From DASQYE01 sp036389315 (lineage in GTDB: Bacteria; Acidobacteriota; Blastocatellia; Pyrinomonadales; Pyrinomonadaceae), in the NCBI GenBank assembly GCA_036389315.1, contig DASVQF010000048.1:1-64000 (forward strand): a stretch of DNA of 64,000 nucleotides, read 5' to 3'. A program made the position numbers and the translations under genes. The notes below the pieces were generated by a model. It searched no databases. It saw nothing but the letters and a program-made list of their open reading frames with translations, and was not told the origin of the DNA. Positions 49,817 through 58,437 of this stretch are shown piece by piece (position 1 is the first letter of the stretch; every line of letters starts with the position of its first letter).

Positions 49817-50944
49817 CTATTTTGTCTCATTCTTTTCACGTTTATAAAAAGGCGTCTTCACTACGCGAGCGCCGACACTGCGGCCGCGCACGTCTATCTG
49901 AATCTCCTGTCCTTCGTGCGCGTACTCCGTGGGCAGGTAGGCCAAGCCGATGTTCTTTTTCAGAAAGGGCGCGGGGCTCCCAGAGGTGACGCATCCCCTC
50001 CGCTCCCCATTGACGAGCACTTCTTGATCGTCGCGGGCGATGCCGCGCTCGGTCATCTCGAAGCCGACCAGACGGCGGCGCACGCCCTCCTCTTTCTGCC
50101 GGGCTAAGGGCTCACGGCCCGTGAACTCGCCCTTGTTGAGCTTGCAAATCCAGCCCAGGTTGGCTTCCAAAAGCGTCGTCGTCTCGTCAATCTCGTGGCC
50201 GTAGAGCGCCATCGCCGCCTCAAGACGCAGGGTGTTGCGCGCGGCCAACCCGCAGGGCAGAACGCCTTCATCCGTGCCGAACCCTCCCGCGTCGAGCATC
50301 TTTTGCCAGAGCTGTTCGGCGCGCTCCGGCGCTGCATAGACTTCAAAGCCGTCCTCGCCCGTGTAACCCGTGCGCGAGATGATCGCCTCGACTCCGTCAA
50401 CCTCGCCCTCGCGGAAATGGTAGTACTTGATCTCGCTCAAGGGAACGTCCGTCAGGGTTTGAAGGATGGAGAGCGCGCGCGGGCCTTGCAGGGCCAACTG
50501 GCAATAGTCTGCGCTCACGTTGCGCAACTCTACTGACTCATCTCTTTTATGCGAAGTGATCCAATTCCAGTCCTTCTCTGTCGTCGAGGCGTTGACGACC
50601 AGGAGCAGGTGGTCTTCTGCGAAGCGATAGACGAGCAGGTCGTCTACGACCGTGCCTTCGGGCGTGGTGATGGCGGAGTACTGCGCCTGCCCGTCCACCA
50701 GCTTGGAGGCGTCGTTAGAGACCAGCCGGTTGACGAAAGCTATAGCATCGGGCCCGCGCACGTCTATCTCGCCCATGTGCGAGACATCGAAAAGCCCCGC
50801 CCGCGTGCGCGTGCGCAGGTGCTCTTCGACCGTGCCCGCAGGATATTGCACGGGCATGTCCCAGCCGCCGAAATCGACCATGCGCCCGCCCATCCGGCGA
50901 TGCACGGCGTTGAGCGGAGTCTGTTTCAAATCAGGCGCAGACAA
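49817..50944 (-). CDS. gcvT: glycine cleavage system aminomethyltransferase (T protein)
   Basis: The 375-residue T protein has a YgfZ/GcvT folate-binding fold with GLFDVSHMGEIDVRGPDA near the N-terminus, then NAVHRRMGGRMVDFGGWDM at 12-30. It ends in the beta-barrel domain (PLARQKEEGVRRRLVGFEM). It moves the aminomethyl group to tetrahydrofolate, releasing ammonia. TTG 50944 starts translation with an AGGAGA SD. It is first in the operon and has its own promoter. With metH in the same window, one-carbon units from glycine can feed methionine synthesis. Confidence 0.97.
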   Translation of the reverse strand: MSAPDLKQTPLNAVHRRMGGRMVDFGGWDMPVQYPAGTVEEHLRTRTRAGLFDVSHMGEIDVRGPDAIAFVNRLVSNDASKLVDGQAQYSAITTPEGTVVDDLLVYRFAEDHLLLVVNASTTEKDWNWITSHKRDESVELRNVSADYCQLALQGPRALSILQTLTDVPLSEIKYYHFREGEVDGVEAIISRTGYTGEDGFEVYAAPERAEQLWQKMLDAGGFGTDEGVLPCGLAARNTLRLEAAMALYGHEIDETTTLLEANLGWICKLNKGEFTGREPLARQKEEGVRRRLVGFEMTERGIARDDQEVLVNGERRGCVTSGSPAPFLKKNIGLAYLPTEYAHEGQEIQIDVRGRSVGARVVKTPFYKREKNETK

Positions 50945-51015
50945 AAGCGTGTCTCCTGCTTACCTCTCGGCCAGTTAGAACCAGTATGAACACTCTTAAA
51001 ATAGGCGGAGCCTGA

Positions 51016-51044
51016 AAGCTAACATGCTCGGCGCAGGGCGTCAA
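51016..51044 (-). promoter_or_regulatory. sigma70-like promoter of the gcv operon
   Basis: On the minus strand TTGACG (51044-51039) and TAGCTT (51021-51016) are 17 bp apart. The start would be near 51009, leaving a leader of about 65 bases. That is too short for a glycine riboswitch, and none of its motifs is seen. Confidence 0.6.
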
Positions 51045-51141
51045 GGAGAGTCCCCGCGCCGCTCTTTCAAGAGGCAGGCGCGCGGGCTGTGCGGATCGTA
51101 TTGAAGCTCTGGTTGAAAGAGACGATGAGAGAAAGAAGCTC

Positions 51142-51948
51142 TTAGAAGCCGCGTTCGGAGACGCGCACTTTTTGGACGACGAAGACGACGCGCATGGTCT
51201 GCGGGCGGCGGTCGAAGGAGGCCGGGACGAAGGCCGGGCCTTCTCGCAGCGCGTCCTGAAAATCTTCGAGCATGCGCTTGTCGCGCGGGGCCTGCACGAC
51301 GCCTGCGAGCGAAGCCTGCCCGTCGCTGAATACGTCCGTCACCACCACCATGTCGTCGTCGCCAGCAGTGTGGCCGCGAGACGGGGCCATCGTCAGCGCC
51401 GCGAGCGCGCCCTGCGGATTAAGGCTCGGAGATTCTATGGCGTAGGGGGCGCGGCTCCGCGATAGAGCTTCGGGCGAGACGGGCTCTGTGATGTCCGGGC
51501 CGAAGTCGCTTCCGCGCGGGATAAATACCTTGTAGGTCGAGACCTCGCGCTGCGAGAGCTCTGCCTCGCGCAGCGCGACCAGGTGCGGACGCAGCGCGCC
51601 GAGCAGTGAGATGAAGAGCAGGAGCGAGGCGAAAGTCCCAATCGTATAGGGCATGATGCGCGGGCGCAGCCAACGGGCCACTATGACGCCGAACGGAAGG
51701 GGCGGCTCGCGCCTGAGCGCGGCGGCTTCAATCCTGAGAGCGTCGCTGATGGCAACTTGCAGATCAGGGGACGGCGTGGGGCGCTGAAGCGCAGCCAGCC
51801 GACGAGTGAGCGAGCGCAGCTCGGCCAGCTCGGCGCGGCACACCGGACACTCGCCCAAGTGCTTGTCACAGGCGGCGCGAATGGGAAGCGCCAAGGCGTC
51901 GTCCAGGTAGGACGAAAGCACTTGCTGTGTTTCCTCGCATGACATCAT
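51142..51948 (-). CDS. zinc-finger anti-sigma factor
   Basis: The 268-residue protein starts MMSCEETQQVLSSYLDDALA, a zf-HC2 domain with Cys-His-Cys-Cys ligands (CEET at 4, HLGECPVC near 30-37), which binds an ECF sigma factor. A transmembrane helix is near 95-115 (YTIGTFASLLLFISLLGAL). The rest is periplasmic without a known fold. It probably holds the sigma factor 330 bases upstream at the membrane until a signal releases it. The long gap between sigma and anti-sigma genes is unusual. Confidence 0.88.
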   Translation of the reverse strand: MMSCEETQQVLSSYLDDALALPIRAACDKHLGECPVCRAELAELRSLTRRLAALQRPTPSPDLQVAISDALRIEAAALRREPPLPFGVIVARWLRPRIMPYTIGTFASLLLFISLLGALRPHLVALREAELSQREVSTYKVFIPRGSDFGPDITEPVSPEALSRSRAPYAIESPSLNPQGALAALTMAPSRGHTAGDDDMVVVTDVFSDGQASLAGVVQAPRDKRMLEDFQDALREGPAFVPASFDRRPQTMRVVFVVQKVRVSERGF

Positions 51949-52275
51949 AAGTCAGAGATTGGATGCCGGCCTTTACAGGCATTTGACATCTGTCGTTTGA
52001 GCGAATGGCTGGCCGACCCCGGCTGCTCCCTTGTTTGAAAGGAAGCAACTCTTCGATCCGCCCGGGCCCGGACTTCTCTCCGCGAGGCTTGGCTGGCATT
52101 AGCGAGGACTCGAAAGGGTGTTGCTGGCCGTTTTCAAAATCACTCATGCCGTCCAAACCCGTCACCGAAGAAGAGCAAAGGTTTGTGGCAGACCGCCTTC
52201 GTCACTTCGACCCAATTGGCACCGAGTTGTTGGTGAAGCCGGGGCGGGTCAACCATTCGCTTCAAAGAGCAATTC
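51949..52275. other. intergenic region between sigma and anti-sigma genes
   Basis: About 330 bases without a supported gene. A 63-codon plus-strand frame (52147-52337, starting MPSKPVTEEEQRF) has protein-like character but overlaps the sigma gene, and may be a relic. Confidence 0.4.
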
Positions 52276-52938
52276 TCAAAAAGAGCTGCCGAGCTTACGG
52301 CGCAACTCTAAGCGCGCGCGCGAGAGCCTGGACTTGACCGTGCCGATGCTGATTTCCAAAGTCGCGGCGATCTCCTCGTAGCTCAAGCCCTCTACGTCGC
52401 GAAGAATGACGGCTTCGCGGAAGGGACGGCTCAGGGTTTGAAGAGCCCTGCGAAGCGCCCTTTCACGCTCGCGCGAGAGCGTCTCCTGTTCCGGGTCGCG
52501 CCGCCCGTGATCGGGCAGGCTCGCGCTCAAGGGCTCCTGCCGCTCGCCGCCTTCAATGTCGAGCGAGACGGTCTGATCGCGCCGCCGCCTGCGCCACCAG
52601 CGCCAGCGATTGCGCGCCTGGTTGATGGCGATGCGGTAAATCCAGGTTTTCAAATCGGCATCGCCGCGAAAGCGCGCGATGTGTTGAAAGGCGCGCAGGA
52701 AAGTCTCCTGCGTCAGGTCGCGCGCCTCCTCCGCATCCTCCGTCAAGCGATAGAGCAGCGCGTAGACTTCGCCCGAGCGCTCCTCTACCAGGCGGTCGAA
52801 GGCAGCGGCCTCGCCCGCCCTCAATCTTTCAACGAACTGCGCATCGCCGCCCGCCCGAGCTTCGCTCGGGGCCGCGCCCGAGGCGACCTCTTCCAGTTCT
52901 GCTTGCCCACGGAGGGCGATTGGCTCCCCGAAGCTCAC
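52276..52938 (-). CDS. ECF-type RNA polymerase sigma factor
   Basis: The 220-residue protein starts at GTG 52938. It has region 2 (AFDRLVEERSGEVYALLYRL, then DLTQETFLRAF) and, after a basic linker (RRRRRDQ), region 4 (LSYEEIAATLEISIGTVKSRL), the helix-turn-helix that reads the -35 element. The N-terminal 30 residues are variable. It likely directs transcription from GGAAC-type promoters, including the one just upstream of its own gene. The putative anti-sigma factor is next in line on the same strand. Confidence 0.95.
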   Translation of the reverse strand: MSFGEPIALRGQAELEEVASGAAPSEARAGGDAQFVERLRAGEAAAFDRLVEERSGEVYALLYRLTEDAEEARDLTQETFLRAFQHIARFRGDADLKTWIYRIAINQARNRWRWWRRRRRDQTVSLDIEGGERQEPLSASLPDHGRRDPEQETLSRERERALRRALQTLSRPFREAVILRDVEGLSYEEIAATLEISIGTVKSRLSRARLELRRKLGSSF

Positions 52939-53008
52939 TCGGCACCCCCGGCGGCGGGAAGCGTTCTAGCCAGAACCGTTAGGGGCCGCTCCCCGGGCAG
53001 TTGCGCAT

Positions 53009-53037
53009 TTAGACACCGCGCTTCCACGTTTTGTTCC
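53009..53037 (-). promoter_or_regulatory. ECF-type promoter upstream of the sigma gene
   Basis: On the minus strand GGAACA (53037-53032) is followed after 17 bp by GTCTAA (53014-53009). This is the classic -35/-10 pair of RpoE-like sigma factors. The transcript would start near 53002 with a leader of about 65 bases, which suggests that the sigma factor activates its own gene. Confidence 0.7.
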
Positions 53038-53287
53038 AAAAAAAATTCCACTGCTTCGACTGTCACTTGATTATAGTTCTAAGACGTTCGATTTCCACGT
53101 CTCGTTTCGCTCATTTTACAATTCGGGCCCAGTTGGCCGGAAAGCTCTTCGGCTAAAAGGGCGGCACAGGCAGGCAAGCTGTAGGCTTGCTTGACAACCT
53201 CTCGCGACGACCGTTAGAGTCATTGTTTGACCTATCATACCTTTAAAAGAACGCACCCGACTATGTGTTCTTGCGTGAGGGAAAAAC

Positions 53288-54103
53288 GTGGCCGGTTATA
53301 AAAAGAAACGCGCGCGCCAGCTACAGCATGACGTGTTCCGCGATAAGACCCTGGGCTTCTTTGACCGTCTGGGCGATAGTCTCGAAGGCAAGGGGCGCAC
53401 GATCCTCTATGCCATCGCCGGGCTCATTGTCCTGGGCGCGCTCATCGGGCTCTGGTCTTGGTACAGCGGGCGCAAGAGCGACGAAGCGCGCCGCGCGCTG
53501 GGCCATGCCATAGAGATCGCTTCGGCTCCCGTCACGCCTTCGCCTCTGCCCGGCCAGACAGACCTCAGCTTCCCGACCGAAAGGGATCGCGCCGAGCGTG
53601 CCGTCAAAGAGTTCCAGGCCGTCGCGGCCAAGTACGGCAATCCCTATCGCGACAAGGCCAACTACTTCGTCGCGACAAACCTGCTGACGGTGGATAGGGC
53701 CAGGGGGATCGCAGAGCTGGAAGCTCTCTCAAAGAGCGGCGACGGCGAAGTGGCAGCCCTCTCGAAGTTCGCTCTGGCCCAGGCCAGGGAAGAGGACGCG
53801 CAGTACGATCAGGCCGCGACGATCTATGCGGAATTGGCTAAGCAGAACAGCGTCGTCGTCACGCCCGATGTCGCCAACCTGCGCCTGGCCTCCGTCTACG
53901 AGAAGCAGGGCAAGAAGAAAGAGGCGGCAGACCTGCTCTTCGCCATAGCCGAGCGCGCGCGCTCGGCCAAAGACCCTGAAGGCAAACCCATCACGCCCAG
54001 CCCTTCGGCGCGCGAAGCCCTCGATAAGTTGGAGAAGCTAGACCCGGCGCGCTACGCGCAACTGCCGCCGGAGCCTCCTCCGACAGGCGCGCTTCCTTTC
54101 TAA
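53288..54103 (+). CDS. membrane-anchored tetratricopeptide-like protein
   Basis: This 271-residue protein starts at GTG 53288 (preceded by GAGGG). A basic cytoplasmic start (AGYKKKRARQLQHDVFRDK) precedes a helix at about 38-58 (TILYAIAGLIVLGALIGLW). The remainder is helical repeats resembling the YfgM/TPR_21 type, such as RAVKEFQAVAAKYGN and KFALAQAREEDAQYDQAATI, with a proline-rich end. Proteins of this group assist folding or secretion at the inner membrane. It is transcribed away from the ECF sigma gene and may be part of the envelope response, but no motif shows this directly. Confidence 0.75.
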   Translation: MAGYKKKRARQLQHDVFRDKTLGFFDRLGDSLEGKGRTILYAIAGLIVLGALIGLWSWYSGRKSDEARRALGHAIEIASAPVTPSPLPGQTDLSFPTERDRAERAVKEFQAVAAKYGNPYRDKANYFVATNLLTVDRARGIAELEALSKSGDGEVAALSKFALAQAREEDAQYDQAATIYAELAKQNSVVVTPDVANLRLASVYEKQGKKKEAADLLFAIAERARSAKDPEGKPITPSPSAREALDKLEKLDPARYAQLPPEPPPTGALPF

Positions 54104-54174
54104 CGGGGCGGACAGTAACAAGATAGAGAAAAGCCAAAGATTTGTTACGCGGCGGGTGTAAGATTATCCGTCAT

Positions 54175-55320
54175 ATGGAGAATCTAACGCACTCGCTGGT
54201 GGGGCTCGTCGCGGCGAAGGCCGGGCTTGACAGATTATCGCCGGGGGCGACTGCCCTGTGTGTCTTGGCAGCCAATGCGCCCGACGCAGACATAGTGGCC
54301 GTCGCCGGGGGGCGCTGGTCTTACCTGCATCATCATCGCGGCATTACTCATTCCATTCTGGGCACGCTCGCGCTCGCACTCCTCTTACCTGCGCTCTTCT
54401 ACCTGGGCGGCTGGCTCGTAACGCGCTTCAGGCATGGGCCCACGCGCGTCTCCTTTCGCGGCCTCTTGCTGGCGTCGCTCGTCACGAGCGCGACGCATCC
54501 CTTGATGGATTGGACGAACAATTACGGGGTGCGACCGCTGCTGCCCTGGAGCGGCCGCTGGTTCTACGGCGATCTGGTCTTCATCGTTGACCCGTGGCTC
54601 TGGCTCTTGCTGGGAAGCGCGGCCTTCCTGCTGACGGCGCGGACGAAATGGCGCACGGGGCTGTGGGCGGCCCTCGCCCTGGTTTTGACGACGGTCATAC
54701 TATTTCTGCCGCAGCGTCGCGGCGTCACAGATTTCCCGCCCGTCGCGAGCCTCATCTGGGTGCTAGGATTGATTGCCGCCGTGTTGGCCCACCGCTTCGG
54801 GTTGGCCCAACGCTACGGAAACAGTGTGGGCGTCGCGGCGCTGGGTCTGGTGCTCATCTACTGGGGCGCTCTCTCGCTCTTTCACGCCCGCGCGCTGGAA
54901 CGTACAGGCGTGCTGGCCGCGAGCCTCGCCGGCGGCAATGGCGAGAGGGTGAGGCGCACCGCAGCGATGCCGACACTGGCCAATCCTCTACGCTGGCAGG
55001 CCATGACCGAGACGGATAGAGCGACATACAGGTACTTCATCTCTCTGGGCGAGGACGGCAGTGGGCCCACGGGGCTGGTGCGTTACGAAAAGCCGCTGGG
55101 CAGTGACGCGCGGGCCGTCGAGCGGGCCAGCGAAGATCGGGGCGCGAGCGTTTTTCTGGAATTCGCGCGCTTTCCGGTCTTTCAAGTCGAAGGGGACTGT
55201 GCCAGCCGACTCCTCGTACAATTGGCGGACTTACGCTACACTGAGCCGGGCCCTGGGCCGCGCGGCAGTTTCGCTCTGACAGTTCCGGTCGAGTGTGCAG
55301 CAGCCGAGCAACAGCCTTAA
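54175..55320 (+). CDS. YdjM-like inner-membrane metal-dependent hydrolase family protein
   Basis: About 381 residues from ATG 54175 (MENLTHSLVG). It opens with the family signature NLTHSLVGLVAAKAGL, then APDADIV and YLHHHRGITHSILG, which bring together the His/Asp residues of the DUF457 metal site. Next comes HPLMDWTNNYGVRP and six or so transmembrane helices. The C-terminal part after residue 260 is a soluble tail. E. coli YdjM is under LexA control and its substrate is unknown. The family assignment is firm; the reaction is not known. Confidence 0.85.
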   Translation: MENLTHSLVGLVAAKAGLDRLSPGATALCVLAANAPDADIVAVAGGRWSYLHHHRGITHSILGTLALALLLPALFYLGGWLVTRFRHGPTRVSFRGLLLASLVTSATHPLMDWTNNYGVRPLLPWSGRWFYGDLVFIVDPWLWLLLGSAAFLLTARTKWRTGLWAALALVLTTVILFLPQRRGVTDFPPVASLIWVLGLIAAVLAHRFGLAQRYGNSVGVAALGLVLIYWGALSLFHARALERTGVLAASLAGGNGERVRRTAAMPTLANPLRWQAMTETDRATYRYFISLGEDGSGPTGLVRYEKPLGSDARAVERASEDRGASVFLEFARFPVFQVEGDCASRLLVQLADLRYTEPGPGPRGSFALTVPVECAAAEQQP

Positions 55321-55342
55321 AGACGGGAGCATCACTTAAGCA

Positions 55343-56791
55343 GTGAATCGGACGGCGGGCATGCACAACCAGAGCGCGGCGGAGGCGATAGCGGAAGTCG
55401 CGGCCGAACGGCTGACGCCGCCGCAGAAGCGCGCTCGCCTCGCGAGCGTGCGCGTCTCGCCCGAAGGCTACATAGCTACGGCCTGCGCCTTGACCTTCAT
55501 CTCGTTTCTCTTCCTGCGCTCTTCTGAAGACCTCTATGCTTTGGGGACGGTCGCCCTCGCGTGGATGATTACGCCTCTTTGCGCCTTCACAGACCGCATC
55601 AACTTCGACGGCCGCAGGCTGTCTCGTCAGGGACTCGTCTCGATCATTTACCGCCTGCTCTTCGGGCGAAAGCTTGAGCTGCCGCTCGCAGAGATTGAGC
55701 GGATAGAGACGAGCGCCGTGCGAACGCTCAGGCGCGGAGGCCGCGTGCGCTATCGCTATCGCACGGAGGTCGTGGGCGATGGCCTGAGCTTCCGGTTTGC
55801 TTCGGGCGGCGCAGGCTATCGCAAGATAGCGAGGGAGATGTTCGCGCTCGTTCCGGAAGAGAAGCTTGATGTTCGCTCGCGCGAGCTGCGCGATTACCTG
55901 TCGGATAAACGAACGTTGCGCTCACAGCTTGAGATTCTGCACCTGGCATCGTCTGACGTGTTGGATGACGCGACAGCAGACCTCAGCCGCGATGCTAAGA
56001 GACGGATTCGCCGGCAGCGCGGGACAGCGACGATGGGCCCATCGAGCACCGAGCTTGAGCGCGGGCGTCTGCTCGGGCGCGTCGCCAACGAGCTGCGGGC
56101 GGCGGGCCGCCTGCGCGAAGCTGCCGAAGCCTTTCGCCGAGCACTGCTGGTGCTGCCGCGCGACGGGTGGCTGATCTACGAATTCGCGCGTTTCCTGCGC
56201 TCACAGGCCGGGGCTATGGGCGATGCCAGGCTGCTGGCGCGTTCGCGCGCAGGGCTCAGGCTGGCGCTCTGGCGCGGGCGCGAGGACGCGACGCTGCTTG
56301 CGCGCATCGGAGAGAGCTTTGTCGAGTATTCGGAGATACGGCAGGCAACCCGCGCCTTTCGTCGCGCGCTGGAGCTTGACCCGAGCACTTACCGCGCCGA
56401 GATAGGGCTGGCCGAAGTCGCCCTCCGCAACGGCCAGTTGGCCCACGTCATACATCATTACGATGCTGCGACGCGCATCGCCTCCGACAAGGCGCTCGCC
56501 CGCCTGGCTCGTCGCGAATCGGCCTATTACTCGCGCCTCAACGAGGATGACGAATACCTGGCGGCTGAGCTGCGCCGCATCAACTGGCTGCAAAGCATCT
56601 ACAGGGCCCGCCGCATCGCCGCGCGTGTGACCATCGCGGCCTTTCTGCTCGGGCTCATGGGCGGCTCCATTGATGAATCGGTCGCGGACATAGGCTGGTC
56701 GCTCGCCTCCTCATCGCTGGTCTGCTGGATTGGACTGCGTCTCATGACGCGCCTGCTCACGCCCAGGCGCAAGCTGCGAACAGTAGAATAA
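55343..56791 (+). CDS. TPR protein with membrane helices and PH-like region
   Basis: The 482-residue protein starts at GTG 55343 or ATG 55361; no SD decides. An N-terminal helix pair (about 50-85) and a beta-rich stretch (GRKLELPLAEIERIETSAV) resemble a bacterial PH-like domain. Residues 235-415 form TPR-type repeats (AGRLREAAEAFRRALLVLP, ATRAFRRALELDPSTYRAE). Two C-terminal helices (about 430-470) return to the membrane. It probably scaffolds other envelope proteins. It follows the DUF457 gene by 22 bases on the same strand and likely shares its transcript. Confidence 0.7.
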   Translation: MNRTAGMHNQSAAEAIAEVAAERLTPPQKRARLASVRVSPEGYIATACALTFISFLFLRSSEDLYALGTVALAWMITPLCAFTDRINFDGRRLSRQGLVSIIYRLLFGRKLELPLAEIERIETSAVRTLRRGGRVRYRYRTEVVGDGLSFRFASGGAGYRKIAREMFALVPEEKLDVRSRELRDYLSDKRTLRSQLEILHLASSDVLDDATADLSRDAKRRIRRQRGTATMGPSSTELERGRLLGRVANELRAAGRLREAAEAFRRALLVLPRDGWLIYEFARFLRSQAGAMGDARLLARSRAGLRLALWRGREDATLLARIGESFVEYSEIRQATRAFRRALELDPSTYRAEIGLAEVALRNGQLAHVIHHYDAATRIASDKALARLARRESAYYSRLNEDDEYLAAELRRINWLQSIYRARRIAARVTIAAFLLGLMGGSIDESVADIGWSLASSSLVCWIGLRLMTRLLTPRRKLRTVE

Positions 56792-56809
56792 GGAGCAGGG
56801 AAGAAGGCA

Positions 56810-56852
56810 GAAAGCGGAGGATGAAAAGCCCGGCTTTTCATCCTCCGCTTTC
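56810..56852. terminator. 20-bp perfect hairpin between convergent genes
   Basis: The arms 56810-56829 and 56833-56852 are exact reverse complements with a three-base loop. T- and A-rich flanks make it a strong bidirectional terminator between the TPR gene and the ATP-grasp gene. Confidence 0.9.
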
Positions 56853-56874
56853 GACTTTTACCGCTTGCTTGTTG

Positions 56875-58116
56875 TTAAGCTTCGGTCGCCGGTTTGCGGC
56901 TGCGCGGGGCGGCTGCCTTCTTGCTCGCCGTCTGACGAGCGGCGGGCTTTTCCTCGCTGCTCTTGTCGCTGCTCTTGGCGTTGCTCTTAACGCTCCTCGT
57001 CTTGGGCTCGGTGATTGATTCGACTATCCCGGAGACGGCCGACGCGGCATCGCTGATGATCTCGGTCACGCCGGTCGCAATATCGGAGGGAATCTCGCGC
57101 ACGGGTTGTGGGATGATGGTGCGCGCGGCCTGCTCTGCGGCCGAGGCTACGGCCGAGACGAGTGGCGTGGGCCCACTCTGCGCGGGATTCAGCATCGCGT
57201 CCCAGCGATAGCGCGGCTCCGGACGGGGCTCCGCCAGCCGCTTGAAGACCAGGTCTGTGACGGCGTTCGTGACCCACTTGTGATAGAACTCGCCTACGGA
57301 ATGAAGGTCTGCGTCCGGGGCCGGGTTCATAAAGTCAATCGCGTAGGGGATGCCGTCCTTGATGGCGAACTCCACAGTGTTGATGTCGTAGCCCAGCGCG
57401 CGGTTAAGAGTGCGCACGTCGTTCGTAACGCGCTCGGCCAGCTCAGGCGTCAGGTAGTTGGGGTCGTGTATGTACTGCTCGCCCGAAAGATAAGGCTTGC
57501 GCGGGTCGTAGGGCATAATCATCACTTCCTCCTGCCCGATGCAGTAGCAGCGCACGAACTGGTCGAAGTTGATGAACTCCTGCAAGGTCATGCAGAGCGT
57601 GCCCGTCTGGTCGTACTCGGCCCACAACTCCTGAAGAGTGTTGACGCGCGAGACGTTCTTCCAGCCGCCGCCGTCGAAGGGCTTCAGTATCGCCGGCAGC
57701 CCCGTGTAATCAACTATGCCCTGCCAGTCGAGCGGGAATTCCAGGTTGCGCAAACTCTCGCTGGTCACGCCCTTGATGTAGTCCTTCTGCGGCAGCAAGA
57801 CTGTTTTCGGGATCGCGACGCCCAGCTTGGTGGCGAGCGAGAAGTTGAAGAACTTGTCGTCGGCAGACCACCAGAAGGGATTGTTGACGACGATCGTGCC
57901 TTCCAGGGCGGCGCGCTTCATCAGCGCACGGTAAAAGGGGATTTCGTGCGAGATGCGGTCAATGATCAGATTGTACTGGCGCGTATAATCAAGGCGCACG
58001 CCGCCGATTTTGATAAATTCCGCGACCGTTTCGCCCTGCCCGCGCTCGTTGATCGAGCGGATCAAAGCCTCTGGAAACGACTGTTCACGGCCGACCAGGA
58101 TTCCTACTTTATTCAC
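56875..58116 (-). CDS. RimK/GshB-like ATP-grasp protein with lysine-rich tail
   Basis: The 413-residue protein begins MNKVGILVGREQSFPEALI, like the N-domain of ATP-grasp ligases. The ATP-binding core shows YTGLPAILKPFDGGGWKNVS near 155 (the Lys and Gly-rich loop) and later NTVEFAIKDGIPYAIDFMNP near 265, holding the Glu/Asn metal ligands. After about 320 the chain is low-complexity and ends in a Ser/Lys-rich tail (SNAKSSDKSSEEKPAARQ). ATP-grasp ligases join a carboxylate to an amine or thiol through an acyl phosphate. The substrate is unknown. Another ATP-grasp-like gene at the right edge of the window may work with it. Confidence 0.82.
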   Translation of the reverse strand: MNKVGILVGREQSFPEALIRSINERGQGETVAEFIKIGGVRLDYTRQYNLIIDRISHEIPFYRALMKRAALEGTIVVNNPFWWSADDKFFNFSLATKLGVAIPKTVLLPQKDYIKGVTSESLRNLEFPLDWQGIVDYTGLPAILKPFDGGGWKNVSRVNTLQELWAEYDQTGTLCMTLQEFINFDQFVRCYCIGQEEVMIMPYDPRKPYLSGEQYIHDPNYLTPELAERVTNDVRTLNRALGYDINTVEFAIKDGIPYAIDFMNPAPDADLHSVGEFYHKWVTNAVTDLVFKRLAEPRPEPRYRWDAMLNPAQSGPTPLVSAVASAAEQAARTIIPQPVREIPSDIATGVTEIISDAASAVSGIVESITEPKTRSVKSNAKSSDKSSEEKPAARQTASKKAAAPRSRKPATEA

Positions 58117-58437
58117 GACTGCGACTTCCTTTCAGGTTTAAAGAGCGTGACCGAGCCCGCCGAGCAGCCTCGGCGCTGCTCATTGTCTGTGCCGGTCACC
58201 CACGGTAGAAAACCGTGCACTCTACATGCCCGCTCGGGCCATTGTCAAACAGAGGCGGCGGGCATCCGGCCCGGTTCGCGCCGCATCTATAGGCTTTACT
58301 TCCGGTTAAGCGGGCCGCTGCGGCGGGCGCGGGGGAACTTTCCACAGCCGTGTGATACAATCTCATTTTCCGGAATGGCCCGACTTTCCCTTTTCGCCGC
58401 GAATCAAAATTTACAAGCTCGAAGGAGAGCATCCGAA

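Noticed and set aside
50945..51141. Glycine riboswitch ahead of gcvT
   Set aside because: The leader is only about 65 bases after the predicted start, and the tandem aptamer motifs are not found.
51866..52165. 99-codon minus-strand frame overlapping the anti-sigma start
   Set aside because: It overlaps the well-supported zf-HC2 gene in another frame and has no domain.
57106..58437. A 444-codon upstream extension of the exported protein gene at 58438
   Set aside because: It is antisense to the ATP-grasp gene and a clear SD plus signal peptide set the start at GTG 58438.
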